Positions 1 to 8,666 of a stretch of DNA of 64,000 nt are shown here, piece by piece. The DNA comes from Aquimonas sp046318115 (GTDB lineage: Bacteria; Pseudomonadota; Gammaproteobacteria; Xanthomonadales; Xanthomonadaceae), in assembly GCA_046318115.1 (NCBI GenBank), contig JBKCVA010000063.1, forward strand, positions 1-64,000, written 5' to 3'. The number at the start of each line of letters is the position of its first letter. Within the stretch, counting starts at the first letter, position 1. Position numbers and translations under genes: made by a program. The notes under the pieces were generated by a model. That model made no database searches and was not told the DNA's origin. It saw only the letters and a program-made list of their open reading frames with translations.

Positions 1-122
1 GCGTGCGCCTGATATCGTTCCTCTTGGGTCAGGTGACCTCTGGACATGGGCAACTCCACTTGCAGGTAGAGGAGCTCAGGCTACGTCACCTGGTCCACTA
101 CGCTCCGTTGGGGTGTTGCGTT
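1..122. other. Left edge, no gene supported
   Basis: An open frame runs through this stretch on the plus strand, but it continues antisense into the neighbouring small gene and resembles no family I know. I see no promoter, hairpin or RNA gene here. Confidence 0.4.
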
Positions 123-560
123 TCAGAGTTGAGACCGCCCCGTGTAGACGTGATATCCCTCGAGCGGCTCCGGGGCGGCCGCATGCTTGCCATAGGGCCA
201 GCCCGGGCCGATGCCGTCGGACATCAGACCCTCAATCCACGTGTCCGCGATCTCCTGGGACGCTGAAGAGTAGATGTGGATGTTTTCTGCCGGGACCCAC
301 TGATCGAAGCCCTCTGCCTCTGGCCAGTCCTGATGGATGCCGACATAGACCCCTTGAACATCCGGTCGCGCTTCGATTCTCTTGAAGTGCTCGTAGAGTG
401 CGCGGACCGAGGGGCGGCCGTCTCCCCACTGATTCGGAGCGATGGATTCCTCGTCATCGTTTCCGATGAAGTACTCATCGAGAGTGACGATCGGAAAGTG
501 CTCGCCGTCCATCTCGTGAAGAGATTCGACCTTCGCGTAAAGTGCTTTTCGAGGATCCAT
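123..560 (-). CDS. Small hypothetical protein, immunity-protein-like
   Basis: This is a soluble acidic protein of 145 residues with no signal peptide or membrane segment. It begins MDPRKALYAKVESLHEM and contains an acidic segment (FIGNDDEES) followed by a predicted alpha/beta body, ending near YHVYTGRSQL. An upstream in-frame start at 626 would add 22 residues of unlikely composition. The ATG at 560 has a weak AAGG-type ribosome site about seven bases upstream and is preferred. The overall look (small, acidic, Trp/Tyr-rich) resembles contact-toxin immunity proteins, but no toxin lies in the window and I cannot assign a family. The gene stands alone, 62 bases downstream of the deacetylase gene and on the same strand. 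Confidence 0.6.
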   Translation of the reverse strand: MDPRKALYAKVESLHEMDGEHFPIVTLDEYFIGNDDEESIAPNQWGDGRPSVRALYEHFKRIEARPDVQGVYVGIHQDWPEAEGFDQWVPAENIHIYSSASQEIADTWIEGLMSDGIGPGWPYGKHAAAPEPLEGYHVYTGRSQL

Positions 561-622
561 GTGGCGCCTTTGTTGTCGGAAGAACCGCGAGAAAGAATCG
601 ATCTGTCGCAAGCCTTTCGGCC

Positions 623-1612
623 TCACCCCGTACAGAACACCCGCGGCAGGCCGAATATCCCCTCGAACAAGGCCGGCGCCACATAGGGTTCGATCGGTTC
701 GCGGCGGATGTCGTAATCGTCACCGGTTTCCATCCCCTGAAACCCGCCGTAGTACGAGAACGCGTAGCGCACGCCAGCTTCCTTCAGCACCTGGCGAGTG
801 TCGGCATTGAAGCTGTCGCGGTTGCCGACCGGGTAGGCGAAGGCGCGCAGCGGGCGGCCGAGTTCGGTGTGCAGGCGCTGGGCACAGCCGAGGATCTCTT
901 CGCGCTGCTCGTCGATAGGCAGGCGGGACAGCACGGGATGGTGCATGGTGTGGCCGCCGATGTGCATGCCGTGGGCCTGCATGTCGCGCAGCATGTCCCA
1001 GCTCATCCACTGTTCGCGCGCCGCGGGCTGCGCCGCGTCGGGCAGTTCGGCAAGGCGGTGCAGCAGGTTCTGGGCCTGGTCGCCGGGCAGACGCTTGTAC
1101 AGGCGCAGCAGCTGGCGCACCGCAGCGGGGCGCTGGTCCAGGCTGAGATCCAGCGTCGGCAGATCGAACTCGGGCAAATGCACGGCCGGTGCGCTGGTGC
1201 TGTCGATCAGGGCGTTGATGGCATCCCACCAGGGCAGGCGCGGGTTGTCGATGTAGCCGGTGGCGATGAAGAAGGTGGCGCGCGCACCCTCGCTGCGCAG
1301 GGCCTGGAAGGCGCTGTGGTAGTTGTCGCTGTAGCCATCGTCGAAGGTCACCAGCACGAAGCGGCCGCGGCTGCGACGGGCGACTTCGATCTCGTCCGGG
1401 GTGATCAGCTCGGCGTGGCGCTTCAGGAAGCGGATCTGCGCGGCGAACTCTTCGGCGCTGGCGCTGATCACGCCGGGGTCGCAGTAGCTTGGCAGGCGCG
1501 AGGCGATGCGGTGGTAGTTCAGGCACAGCAGGCCACGCGGCCGGTACACGCGTCGCAACAGGGCCAGGGCACCGCTGTGCTTCAGGGCTTTCGCCAACAA
1601 CAGTCGCTTCAT
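623..1612 (-). CDS. Polysaccharide deacetylase (CE4/NodB family)
   Basis: This 329-residue protein probably removes N-acetyl (or O-acetyl) groups from a surface polysaccharide or its precursor. The NodB signature is clear: TFDDGYSDNY at residues 89-98 supplies the catalytic and metal aspartates, and the His motif HTMHHP at 221-226 supplies the metal histidines. The C-terminal strand AFAYPVGNRDSF follows. The ATG at 1612 is preceded by a strong GGGGAGA ribosome site. Longer reading frames upstream of it only cover the flippase gene in another frame. It has no obvious signal peptide, so a cytoplasmic or membrane-associated site is possible. It lies at the downstream end of a glycan locus, 133 bases after the flippase gene. 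The substrate is unknown. Confidence 0.85.
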   Translation of the reverse strand: MKRLLLAKALKHSGALALLRRVYRPRGLLCLNYHRIASRLPSYCDPGVISASAEEFAAQIRFLKRHAELITPDEIEVARRSRGRFVLVTFDDGYSDNYHSAFQALRSEGARATFFIATGYIDNPRLPWWDAINALIDSTSAPAVHLPEFDLPTLDLSLDQRPAAVRQLLRLYKRLPGDQAQNLLHRLAELPDAAQPAAREQWMSWDMLRDMQAHGMHIGGHTMHHPVLSRLPIDEQREEILGCAQRLHTELGRPLRAFAYPVGNRDSFNADTRQVLKEAGVRYAFSYYGGFQGMETGDDYDIRREPIEPYVAPALFEGIFGLPRVFCTG

Positions 1613-1745
1613 GCGGTATCTCCCCTCAGAGGCCGCGATGTGCGGGGCTCGCGCAGCGGCCCCATGGTGGCGGGCGCTTGCGCGCTCCGCCATGTCTTGG
1701 ATGCGCGGTGGCGCCCACTGTCGCGCGGGCCTTCCGGCCTGCGAC

Positions 1746-3305
1746 TCATGCTTCGTGCTCGCGCAGGCGCTGGCTCCAGCGCTGTAGCCAAGGCCCCAGC
1801 CGGGCCTGCAGCCGCGGGATTCGGGCCAGGGCTTCGTGCAGGGTGTCCGCGTCTTCGCTGCGCCAGGCCCGCAGCAGCAGACCAAGGCCGAGGTAGAGGA
1901 CGGCGTACAGCACGCCGGCTGCGAAGCGCAGCCAGGGGTCGTTGGTCTGCAGGGCGATCGCGATCGCCGGCAGCGCGGCCAGCAGGCCCGCGAGCGCCAG
2001 CCGCGACAGTTCGCGCCAGGGCAGGCGCAGGCCAAGCGCAACGCGCGTTCCCAGCACCAGCACCGCCATCAGCAGCAGGCGCGACGCCGCATGCGCCGCC
2101 AGCGCGCCCATCAGGCCATGGGCGGGAATCCACCACAGCGCGAGGCCAATGGTGATGGCAATCGAGCTGGCGGCGATCAGGGCGCGCAGGCGCTGGTGGT
2201 CGGTGGTCGACAGCAGTGCACCGAAGGCGCCTTCGCTGAGGGTCAGGCCACCGATGATGACCATCCAGCGGAACACATCAGCAACCGGCGCATAGGCGCT
2301 GCCGTAGAGCAGGTGCACGGCGAGGTCGGCGGCCAAGGCGGCGCTGCCCGCAAGCAGCAGACCGAAGAACAGGAAGATGCGCACCGCATTGCCAAGCACG
2401 CGGCCGACCTGGGCAAGCCCGTGGGCGCCGTAGGCGTGGGCCATCATGGGCATCAGCACGCTCGACAGCCCGGATGAGAGCAGGTCCACGCCGCCACGTG
2501 TGAGCGCCGCGGCGATGGCGAAGTAACCGACCGCCGCCGCGCCGGTGAACAGGTTGAGCAGATAGGTCTCGACCGACTTGTTGCCGAGCGCGGCGGCGAT
2601 GACCAGGGCGATGGTCCAGTACAGATGCGGGCGCAGCCGCGCCAGCAGTTCGGGCTGCGGTGCCTCGCGTGTGCCTTGCACCCCGGCGCGGCGGGCGCCG
2701 AGCACGCCGAGCACGCCGAAGGCGAGACTGGTGGCGGTGAACACCAGCAGATAGGCCAGCAGCGAAGCACCGCGCCAGAACAGGAGGATCACGGCCAAGG
2801 CATTGAGCAGGCCAAGGCCGACGGTAATGCCGGCCTCGAGGTCGAAGCGACCGTGGCCCTTGGCCATCGAGATCGAGAAGATGAAGACCGACTTGCCGCT
2901 CATGCTGAGCACGGCCAGCGCGGTGAACAGCAAGAGCTGCTCCTGCTGCCATCCGCTTCGTTCGACGAAGGGCAGCGTTGCCGCGTAGCCTGCGGCCACC
3001 CCCAGAAGGCACAGCAGCTGGCGCCGCCACAGCCAGCCGTGCACGCGCATCGCGCCTGCGTGATCGCCGCGGCCCAGCGACTCCGACACGAAGCGGATGC
3101 CCGTGGTGGTCAGACCGTTGTTGGCGACGATGCCGAGCACGCCCGAAAGCCAGACCAGGTAGGCGTAGTGGCCGAAGCTGTCGGGGCCGAGATCGCGCGC
3201 GATCAGCGCGCTCACCACGAGGCCGAGCGCGTACACCGCATAGGTGGAGCCGGTCATCATCAGCGCTCCGCGCAGGGCGGCGACGCGGCCGAAGGCGCCG
3301 CTCAT
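1746..3305 (-). CDS. Oligosaccharide flippase, Wzx/MATE-like
   Basis: This is an integral inner-membrane protein of 519 residues with about 12-14 hydrophobic segments spread over its whole length. The opening MSGAFGRVAALRGALMMTGS followed by a long hydrophobic stretch and RDLGPDSFGHYAYL is typical of polysaccharide-biosynthesis flippases of the MATE/MVF superfamily. Such proteins translocate lipid-linked glycan repeat units to the periplasmic face. The ATG at 3305 was chosen because upstream in-frame sequence is low-complexity and antisense to the divergent glycosyltransferase. The gene shares a divergent 104-base intergenic region with that glycosyltransferase and precedes the deacetylase. 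It could equally be an O-antigen or exopolysaccharide flippase. Confidence 0.85.
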   Translation of the reverse strand: MSGAFGRVAALRGALMMTGSTYAVYALGLVVSALIARDLGPDSFGHYAYLVWLSGVLGIVANNGLTTTGIRFVSESLGRGDHAGAMRVHGWLWRRQLLCLLGVAAGYAATLPFVERSGWQQEQLLLFTALAVLSMSGKSVFIFSISMAKGHGRFDLEAGITVGLGLLNALAVILLFWRGASLLAYLLVFTATSLAFGVLGVLGARRAGVQGTREAPQPELLARLRPHLYWTIALVIAAALGNKSVETYLLNLFTGAAAVGYFAIAAALTRGGVDLLSSGLSSVLMPMMAHAYGAHGLAQVGRVLGNAVRIFLFFGLLLAGSAALAADLAVHLLYGSAYAPVADVFRWMVIIGGLTLSEGAFGALLSTTDHQRLRALIAASSIAITIGLALWWIPAHGLMGALAAHAASRLLLMAVLVLGTRVALGLRLPWRELSRLALAGLLAALPAIAIALQTNDPWLRFAAGVLYAVLYLGLGLLLRAWRSEDADTLHEALARIPRLQARLGPWLQRWSQRLREHEA

Positions 3306-3409
3306 GCGCAGACCTCGCGCGAAGGCCCAGCGACCACGATGACGCACCCGCTGTGGAACAATCGCGGCCCGCAGGCGATGGGCCTGCGCTGGTCTGCGAG
3401 TGTCTGCGA

Positions 3410-4540
3410 ATGCGCTGCGATGCGTCCGTGCTTCCGCGTCTGCTGCATGTGGTCGATGGGCTCGAAACAGGTGGCTTGGAGCGCTTTGTCTGCGATCTTG
3501 CACTGAGCCAGCGGGCCGCGGGTCAGTCGGTGGCGATTTTCAGCCTGAACCGTACCGGCGGCTTTCGCGGCGAGCTCGAAGCCGGCGGCGTCGAGGTGAT
3601 CCAGGGCGACAAACGCGGCGGCTTCGACCGTGCGCTGATACGCCGACTGCGCGCGCTGGTGCGCGAACGCGGCATCGAGCTGGTGCACACGCACAACTTC
3701 GTGCCGAACTACTACGCGGCGCTGGCCGTCCTGGGCCTGCGCTGTGCGCTGGTCAACACCTGCCACAACATGGGCACGCGCTTGGCACAGCGCCGCCTGC
3801 GCTGGTTTTTCCGCCTGAGCCTGCTGCGCACCGCGCGCGTTGTCACCGTGGGCGAAGGGGCGCGCGCGCATCTGGTCGGCGCGGGTCTGCTGCCCGCCGC
3901 GCGCACGCTCGCGCTGGACAACGGCATTCCGGTGCAGCGCTTCGCCCGCGATGAGCGCTCCCGGGCAGCCGCGCGGGAGCTGCTGGGTCTGGCGGCCGAT
4001 GCGCCCGTGCTGGGCTGCGTCGGTCGGCTGGTGGCGCTGAAGAACCACGCCCTGCTGATTGGCCTGCTGCCGGAGCTGCGCGCGCGCTTTGCCGGACTGC
4101 GGCTGGTGCTGATCGGCGACGGCCCGCTGAGGGCGGAGCTCGCGCAGCAGGTGCATGCACTGGGCCTGGGCGACTGCGTGCATTTCGCCGGTGACCGCAG
4201 CGATGTCGCGCGCCTGCTCTGTGCCTTGGACGTGTTCGTGCAGCCCTCGCGCACCGAAGGCCTGTCGATTGCCCTGCTGGAAGCCAGCGCCGCCGGCTGC
4301 GCGATCGTCGCCAGCCGGGTGGGCGGCACTCCCGAAATTGTCGCCGACGGCGAACGCGGGCGTCTGTTCGAGAGCGAGGATGCGGCCGGCCTGCAGGCCA
4401 TGCTTGCGGAACTGCTGGCAGATGCCAGGCAGCGCCAGCGGTTGGGAGACGCCGCACGCGCCTGGGCGGAGCGCGAGGTGGGCATCGAGCGCGCTCGCGA
4501 GCGCTATGCGGAGGTGTACACGCAGGCCCGGTCGGGCTGA
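3410..4540 (+). CDS. Glycosyltransferase family 4
   Basis: This is a 376-residue GT-B glycosyltransferase that would add a sugar from a nucleotide donor to a lipid-linked glycan at the cytoplasmic face of the inner membrane. The N-terminal acceptor domain has HVVDGLETGGLERFV (residues about 13-27), the usual glycine-rich loop. The donor domain has CVGRLVALKN, a VLIGDGPLR strand, and the retaining EGLSIALLEAS motif (E-x7-E) near residues 282-292. The ATG at 3410 is used because the reading frame upstream overlaps the divergent flippase gene. It is the only plus-strand gene between the flippase and the epimerase, to which it is convergent. Donor and acceptor cannot be read from sequence. Confidence 0.85.
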   Translation: MRCDASVLPRLLHVVDGLETGGLERFVCDLALSQRAAGQSVAIFSLNRTGGFRGELEAGGVEVIQGDKRGGFDRALIRRLRALVRERGIELVHTHNFVPNYYAALAVLGLRCALVNTCHNMGTRLAQRRLRWFFRLSLLRTARVVTVGEGARAHLVGAGLLPAARTLALDNGIPVQRFARDERSRAAARELLGLAADAPVLGCVGRLVALKNHALLIGLLPELRARFAGLRLVLIGDGPLRAELAQQVHALGLGDCVHFAGDRSDVARLLCALDVFVQPSRTEGLSIALLEASAAGCAIVASRVGGTPEIVADGERGRLFESEDAAGLQAMLAELLADARQRQRLGDAARAWAEREVGIERARERYAEVYTQARSG

Positions 4541-4563
4541 GCGGCCAGAGCGGCAGAACGCGC

Positions 4564-5601
4564 TCATGCGCCGCACTCCAGATCGCGTTTCAGGGCATCG
4601 GGCAGCGTTGCGCTGGGGCTGAATCCAAGCGCAGGCAAGGCGCTGCGATAGTCGAGCGGCGTCCATGCGGCACGCACCTGGTAGGGCGTGGGGAAGCTGG
4701 CCAGCGGCCCCCGGCGCAGGCGACCCGCGCGCTGCAGCAGGCCACCCAGGCTCGCCATCCACAGCGGCGACAGCCGCAGCAGGCGCGGCGCGCGTTTCGC
4801 CGCGCGCAGCAGCTCGATGAAGGCGCGGCCGCGCAGAGCGGGGGCATCGAGCAGGTTGAAGCGCTCGCCCTCGAAGCGCGCCTCGCGCGCGATGAAGGCC
4901 AGCGCCTCGGCGGCATGGCGCAGATGGACCATCGGCAGCGGCAGATCGAGGCCGGGTGCCAGCCACAGCCCACCCGGCAGCGGCAGGGCGAGCCGGCCGG
5001 GCAGGCCGAGGGCGCCGGGTCCAACGAGGATGCCGGGCCTCGCAATGCAAAGGCGCAGGTGATCGCGGCGCGCGCGATGGCTCACCAGGGCCTCCTGCGC
5101 GCACTTCAGATGGGTGTAGGCGTCGCGTTGCCAGGGCTCGGGCTCGATCGGCGTGGACTCGTCGACGACGCTGCCAGGCGCGCATTGTGCGGTGGCGTAG
5201 ACCGCAAGCGAACTCACATGCAGGAGACGCGGCGGCGCGCGGCAGGCGGCGAGGGCGTCGAGCACCACGGTGGTCGCTCCCAGCGTGGCGCGGGCCATCT
5301 CCTCGGCACGCCCACGCTTGGCAGCAGCCAGCAGGAAGACCGTGGGCGCGCCCTCCAGGCGCTCGCGCAGGGCCTCGACGTCGTCCAACGCGTAGCGCTC
5401 GATGGCGTAGCGTTCCGGCGTGACGCCATCGAGCATCGCCAGCAGCGGCCCGGCATCGCTGCTCGGCCGAAGCTGCAGGCGCAGCGGCGGTGCGTCTTCG
5501 GGCGCGCGCTCCAGCAGGACTCGGGCGAGGTGGCGCCCGAGCAGGCCGGACGCGCCGAGGATCACGCTACCGCCTGCGGCAGGCCTCGCCTCCGCGGTCA
5601 T
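4564..5601 (-). CDS. NAD-dependent epimerase/dehydratase (extended SDR)
   Basis: This is a 345-residue short-chain dehydrogenase-type sugar-nucleotide enzyme. The Rossmann motif GASGLLG is at residues 16-22. The catalytic serine lies in HVSSLAVYA near 130-131, and the YxxxK pair is Y162-THL-K166. It probably epimerises or reduces a sugar nucleotide, or modifies a sugar during glycan assembly. Its start codon overlaps the stop of the upstream oxidoreductase gene by four bases (ATGA), so it is the third gene of a tightly coupled set: glycosyltransferase 2, oxidoreductase, epimerase. The final substrate is unknown. Confidence 0.82.
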   Translation of the reverse strand: MTAEARPAAGGSVILGASGLLGRHLARVLLERAPEDAPPLRLQLRPSSDAGPLLAMLDGVTPERYAIERYALDDVEALRERLEGAPTVFLLAAAKRGRAEEMARATLGATTVVLDALAACRAPPRLLHVSSLAVYATAQCAPGSVVDESTPIEPEPWQRDAYTHLKCAQEALVSHRARRDHLRLCIARPGILVGPGALGLPGRLALPLPGGLWLAPGLDLPLPMVHLRHAAEALAFIAREARFEGERFNLLDAPALRGRAFIELLRAAKRAPRLLRLSPLWMASLGGLLQRAGRLRRGPLASFPTPYQVRAAWTPLDYRSALPALGFSPSATLPDALKRDLECGA

Positions 5602-6773
5602 CGCTCGCCTCCCGGAGACTGCGCCCAGGGCATCGGCTCGGGCGTGTCGAAGCGGCTGTCGATCGTGACCACGGGCGGACCCTCCAACGCGTTGGAAATC
5701 GCCAGTGCGACCTCGGTGATGTGCAGGCAGAACTGCGCCGACAGGCGCGGTGCGCGGCCCTCGCGGAGCGCGCGCGCGAGATCCACCGGCCCGAGGCAGA
5801 AGTCGACCTTGCGCCGGCCCTTCGAGGCACGCACCGCCTCGGCATCGCCGAGCAGGGGAAGCCGGCGCGCGAAGGGCGTCTCGCGCGAGCGGCCGAGCAG
5901 CTCGATGCGGCCGCGATGGCGCACCGGTGAGGTCGGCTTCCAGCAGTCGTCGACCGAGAGCGTGCCGTCTTCGCCGCAGATCAGCAGGCGATGGTCGTGC
6001 GGCGCGACGATGCTGCAGGTCAGGCGCGAGACTGCCCCGCTTTCGTGCTGCAGCGCGGCCACGGAGAAGTCGGCGGCCTGGCGTTCGAGTGGGACCTCCA
6101 TGCGCTTTTCGGGCACCACCCGCGAGGCGAAGGCGGTGACGCGCTGCACCGGCCCGAGCATGGCCACGAGCCAGGTCAGTGCATAGCCGGCATGTTCCAG
6201 CGTGTTGCCGACTTCGAGCTCATCGACATACGGCCAGGGCGCGCCGCTGGCACCGATCCAGCGTCGATAGGCCATGCGGTGCAGCAGGCCATCGTCCATC
6301 TCGGCATACGCCAGGTAGGGCCGGCCGATCCGGCCCTCGCGCAGGGCTTTCCAGAGGGTCTGTGCTGGTCGCCCGAGCAGGCGGCTGGGCGCGCCGGACA
6401 GCAGCAGGCCACGCGCCTGCGCCAGCCCCACCAGCGCGCGCGCGTGTTCCACCTGCATCGCCAGAGGCTTCTCGGAATAGACATGCTTGCCGGCGTCGAG
6501 ACAGGCGCGCGTCACGTCGTAGTGGGCGTGCGGGTTGGTGAGGTTCAACACCAGCTCGACCCGTGGGTCGGCCAGCAGCGCCTCGCGATCGGGATAGACC
6601 TTGAGCGCGTGGCGGCGCGCGAAGGCGAAACTTCGGCCGGGGTCGCGATCGAACACGCCCTGCAGCGCCAGCTGCGGATGCAGGCGCAGGGTCTCGAGAT
6701 AGAGATCGGCGACGAAGCCGCAGCCGATGATGGCGATGCCGACCGGGCGCGGGCCGTGCTCGAGAGCGCTCAT
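5598..6773 (-). CDS. Gfo/Idh/MocA-family oxidoreductase
   Basis: This 391-residue NAD(P)-dependent dehydrogenase has the family layout: an N-terminal Rossmann fold with GCGFVAD at residues 17-23, then the signature SEKPLA at 100-105 that holds the catalytic lysine, then a C-terminal alpha/beta substrate domain. In glycan loci such enzymes oxidise or reduce a UDP-sugar (for example at C3), often acting with a partner epimerase or acetyltransferase. The ATG at 6773 overlaps the end of the glycosyltransferase-2 gene by four bases, and its own stop overlaps the epimerase start by four bases. Translational coupling of the three genes is therefore likely. Confidence 0.85.
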   Translation of the reverse strand: MSALEHGPRPVGIAIIGCGFVADLYLETLRLHPQLALQGVFDRDPGRSFAFARRHALKVYPDREALLADPRVELVLNLTNPHAHYDVTRACLDAGKHVYSEKPLAMQVEHARALVGLAQARGLLLSGAPSRLLGRPAQTLWKALREGRIGRPYLAYAEMDDGLLHRMAYRRWIGASGAPWPYVDELEVGNTLEHAGYALTWLVAMLGPVQRVTAFASRVVPEKRMEVPLERQAADFSVAALQHESGAVSRLTCSIVAPHDHRLLICGEDGTLSVDDCWKPTSPVRHRGRIELLGRSRETPFARRLPLLGDAEAVRASKGRRKVDFCLGPVDLARALREGRAPRLSAQFCLHITEVALAISNALEGPPVVTIDSRFDTPEPMPWAQSPGGER

Positions 6774-7966
6774 CGTGGGGTGCTCGCCCAGGTGGCGGCG
6801 AAACGTCCGCGGGCAAAGCGCAGCGACGCCACCAGGAAGGCCCAGTTCAAAGCGAACAGAAAGGCCGGAACGCGCAGCAGCGCCGGCAGTTCGCCGCCGC
6901 GCGCACTGTGCCGCCAGCAGGCCGCGGCCAGCGCGTAGGCGACGAGCTGGAGCAGGGTGAAGACCAGCCACAGGGACGAGCGGGTGGCAAGCAGGGCCGA
7001 GGACAGCAGGGCCAGGATCAGCAGATGCGGGGCCAGCCAGCGCAGCACCTTGTGCGAGACATAGGTGAACGCCGTGGCGATGCCCGTGCGCAGCAGGTAC
7101 TCGGGGTGACGGAACAGCGCCTGGAAGTTGCCGATGCCGATGCGCACGCGTCGGCGGTACTCCTCGGCGATGCGCGCGGGCATCTCTTCCGCGGCCCAGG
7201 CGGCGGGCGCATAGCGCAGGCGGTAGCCGGCCGCGGCCACGTTCATCGCCACCAGGAAGTCGTCGCAGATGGTGTCGGCCGCCAGCGGCTTCCACAGCGC
7301 GCGGCGAATCCCGTAGATCGCGCCGTTCGCGCCCAGCAGCCCGCCGATGCGGTTCTCGAAGAACTTCAGCAGCTGCTCGATCCGCCAGTACAGGCCATCC
7401 TGGTTGTCGCCACCGGCACCGTGCAGGCGCAATTCGCCGCTGACGCCGCCGACGCGAGCGTCGGCAAAGGGCGCGACCAGCTGGCGCAGCGCGTCGGGCG
7501 CGAACTGGGTATTGGCATCCGAAAACACCAGCAGCTCGCCCTCGGCACGCGCAGCCAGATCGTTCAGCACGTTGGCCTTGCCGCGGTTCTGCTCGAACAC
7601 AAGGCACTGCAGCGGCGCGTCCGCATGCCGCTCCGCTGCGGCGCGCATCAGCTCCCCGGTGCGATCGCGACTGCCGTCCGAGCCGATCAGGATCTGCAGG
7701 CGCTCGCGCGGATAGTCGAGCGCCAGCAGGTTGTCGATGCGCGCGGCAATGCAGGCTTCCTCGTTGAAGGCCGAGATCAGCACGCTCACCGAGGGCAGCT
7801 CGGTCAGCGGGGCGGCGCGGCGCTCGCCCTTGCCAAGCACGCGACCGAGGTCCGAGCGCAGCTGCACCAGCGCGGCCACGGCCATCAACAGCAGCGGGTA
7901 CAGCGCATACGAGTACAGCACCCCGCCCAGGCTGAGTCCCACGATCAGCACGAGCAGGCTGCTCAT
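6770..7966 (-). CDS. Membrane glycosyltransferase family 2
   Basis: This is a 398-residue processive-type GT2 enzyme anchored in the inner membrane. It has an N-terminal hydrophobic segment (residues 4-35), the GT-A catalytic domain with DGSRDRT at 97-103, a DxD-like FSDAN at 148-152, ICDDF with the catalytic-base aspartates at 235-236, and an RRRVR motif at 271-275 in place of QxxRW. Three or four C-terminal membrane spans follow. The ATG at 7966 is favoured over the GTG at 7975 because AGGAG lies eight bases before it. It is the first gene of a three-gene overlapping unit and is divergent from the acetyltransferase gene. It probably polymerises or extends a polysaccharide. Confidence 0.85.
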   Translation of the reverse strand: MSSLLVLIVGLSLGGVLYSYALYPLLLMAVAALVQLRSDLGRVLGKGERRAAPLTELPSVSVLISAFNEEACIAARIDNLLALDYPRERLQILIGSDGSRDRTGELMRAAAERHADAPLQCLVFEQNRGKANVLNDLAARAEGELLVFSDANTQFAPDALRQLVAPFADARVGGVSGELRLHGAGGDNQDGLYWRIEQLLKFFENRIGGLLGANGAIYGIRRALWKPLAADTICDDFLVAMNVAAAGYRLRYAPAAWAAEEMPARIAEEYRRRVRIGIGNFQALFRHPEYLLRTGIATAFTYVSHKVLRWLAPHLLILALLSSALLATRSSLWLVFTLLQLVAYALAAACWRHSARGGELPALLRVPAFLFALNWAFLVASLRFARGRFAATWASTPR

Positions 7967-8055
7967 GCGCGGCACTCCTGCCGGCCCGCATCCAGCGTGC
8001 CCGGCTTGAGGCGTTGCGCGGCTTCACCGACACTGCCGCCGCGGCGGCGGGCCGC

Positions 8056-8604
8056 ATGGACTGCGTGGAGACCGATGTGATCCTGCTCGATGACCTGCGT
8101 GCCAAGCAGGCGCTGTACTCGCAGCACGGTCAGCATTGCTCGCTGCTGCGGGCCGCACTGAGCGACGGCACGCTGGCCGTCGCGCTCTACCGTCTGCAGG
8201 CGTGGCTGGCGGGCATCGGTCTGGGCGTGCTGGCGCTGGCCCCGCATCTCGTGAACAAGTGGCTGCACGGCTGCGTGATCGGGGTGCGCGCGCGCTTCGG
8301 CCCGGGTCTGGTGCTGATCCATCCGATCGGTGTGGTGATCAACTCGGCCGTGCAGGGCGGGCGCAACGTGTGGATCGAGAGCAGCGTGGTGATCGGCGAG
8401 AACCGCGGCGCGTTTCCGCGCCTGGGCGACGACGTGTTCATCGGCTCGGGAGCGAAGATCATCGGCGGCATCCGGATCGGCAACGGTGCGCGGGTGGGTG
8501 CCAATGCCGTCGTGCTGCACGACGTCGGTGACGGCGAAACCGCGGTGGGCATTCCCGCTCGACCGCTCAAGCCGAAAGACACGCAGGACGCAGCCGGCGG
8601 CTGA
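8056..8604 (+). CDS. Serine acetyltransferase-like hexapeptide transferase
   Basis: This is a 182-residue left-handed beta-helix acyltransferase. Hexapeptide repeats run from about residue 85 (IHPIGVVINSAV) through VFIGSGAKIIGGIRIGNGARVG to the typical exit VGIPARPLK. It would transfer an acetyl group from acetyl-CoA. The C-terminal coil resembles CysE, but the N-terminal helical domain is short and the position inside a glycan locus suggests sugar acetylation rather than cysteine synthesis. The ATG at 8056 is used. A TTG at 8014 would add 14 alanine-rich residues. It diverges from the glycosyltransferase-2 gene 89 bases away and is convergent with the next gene. Confidence 0.78.
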   Translation: MDCVETDVILLDDLRAKQALYSQHGQHCSLLRAALSDGTLAVALYRLQAWLAGIGLGVLALAPHLVNKWLHGCVIGVRARFGPGLVLIHPIGVVINSAVQGGRNVWIESSVVIGENRGAFPRLGDDVFIGSGAKIIGGIRIGNGARVGANAVVLHDVGDGETAVGIPARPLKPKDTQDAAGG

Positions 8605-8666
8605 CGCTTCGTCGAGGTTGGCACGGCGGTGGCGGCGCCAGGGAACGCCTTGCATGGCCGCCGCCC

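Noticed and set aside
3302..5185. 627-residue minus-strand frame across the glycosyltransferase and epimerase region
   Set aside because: It covers two genes that have clear motifs in other frames and shows no domain of its own.
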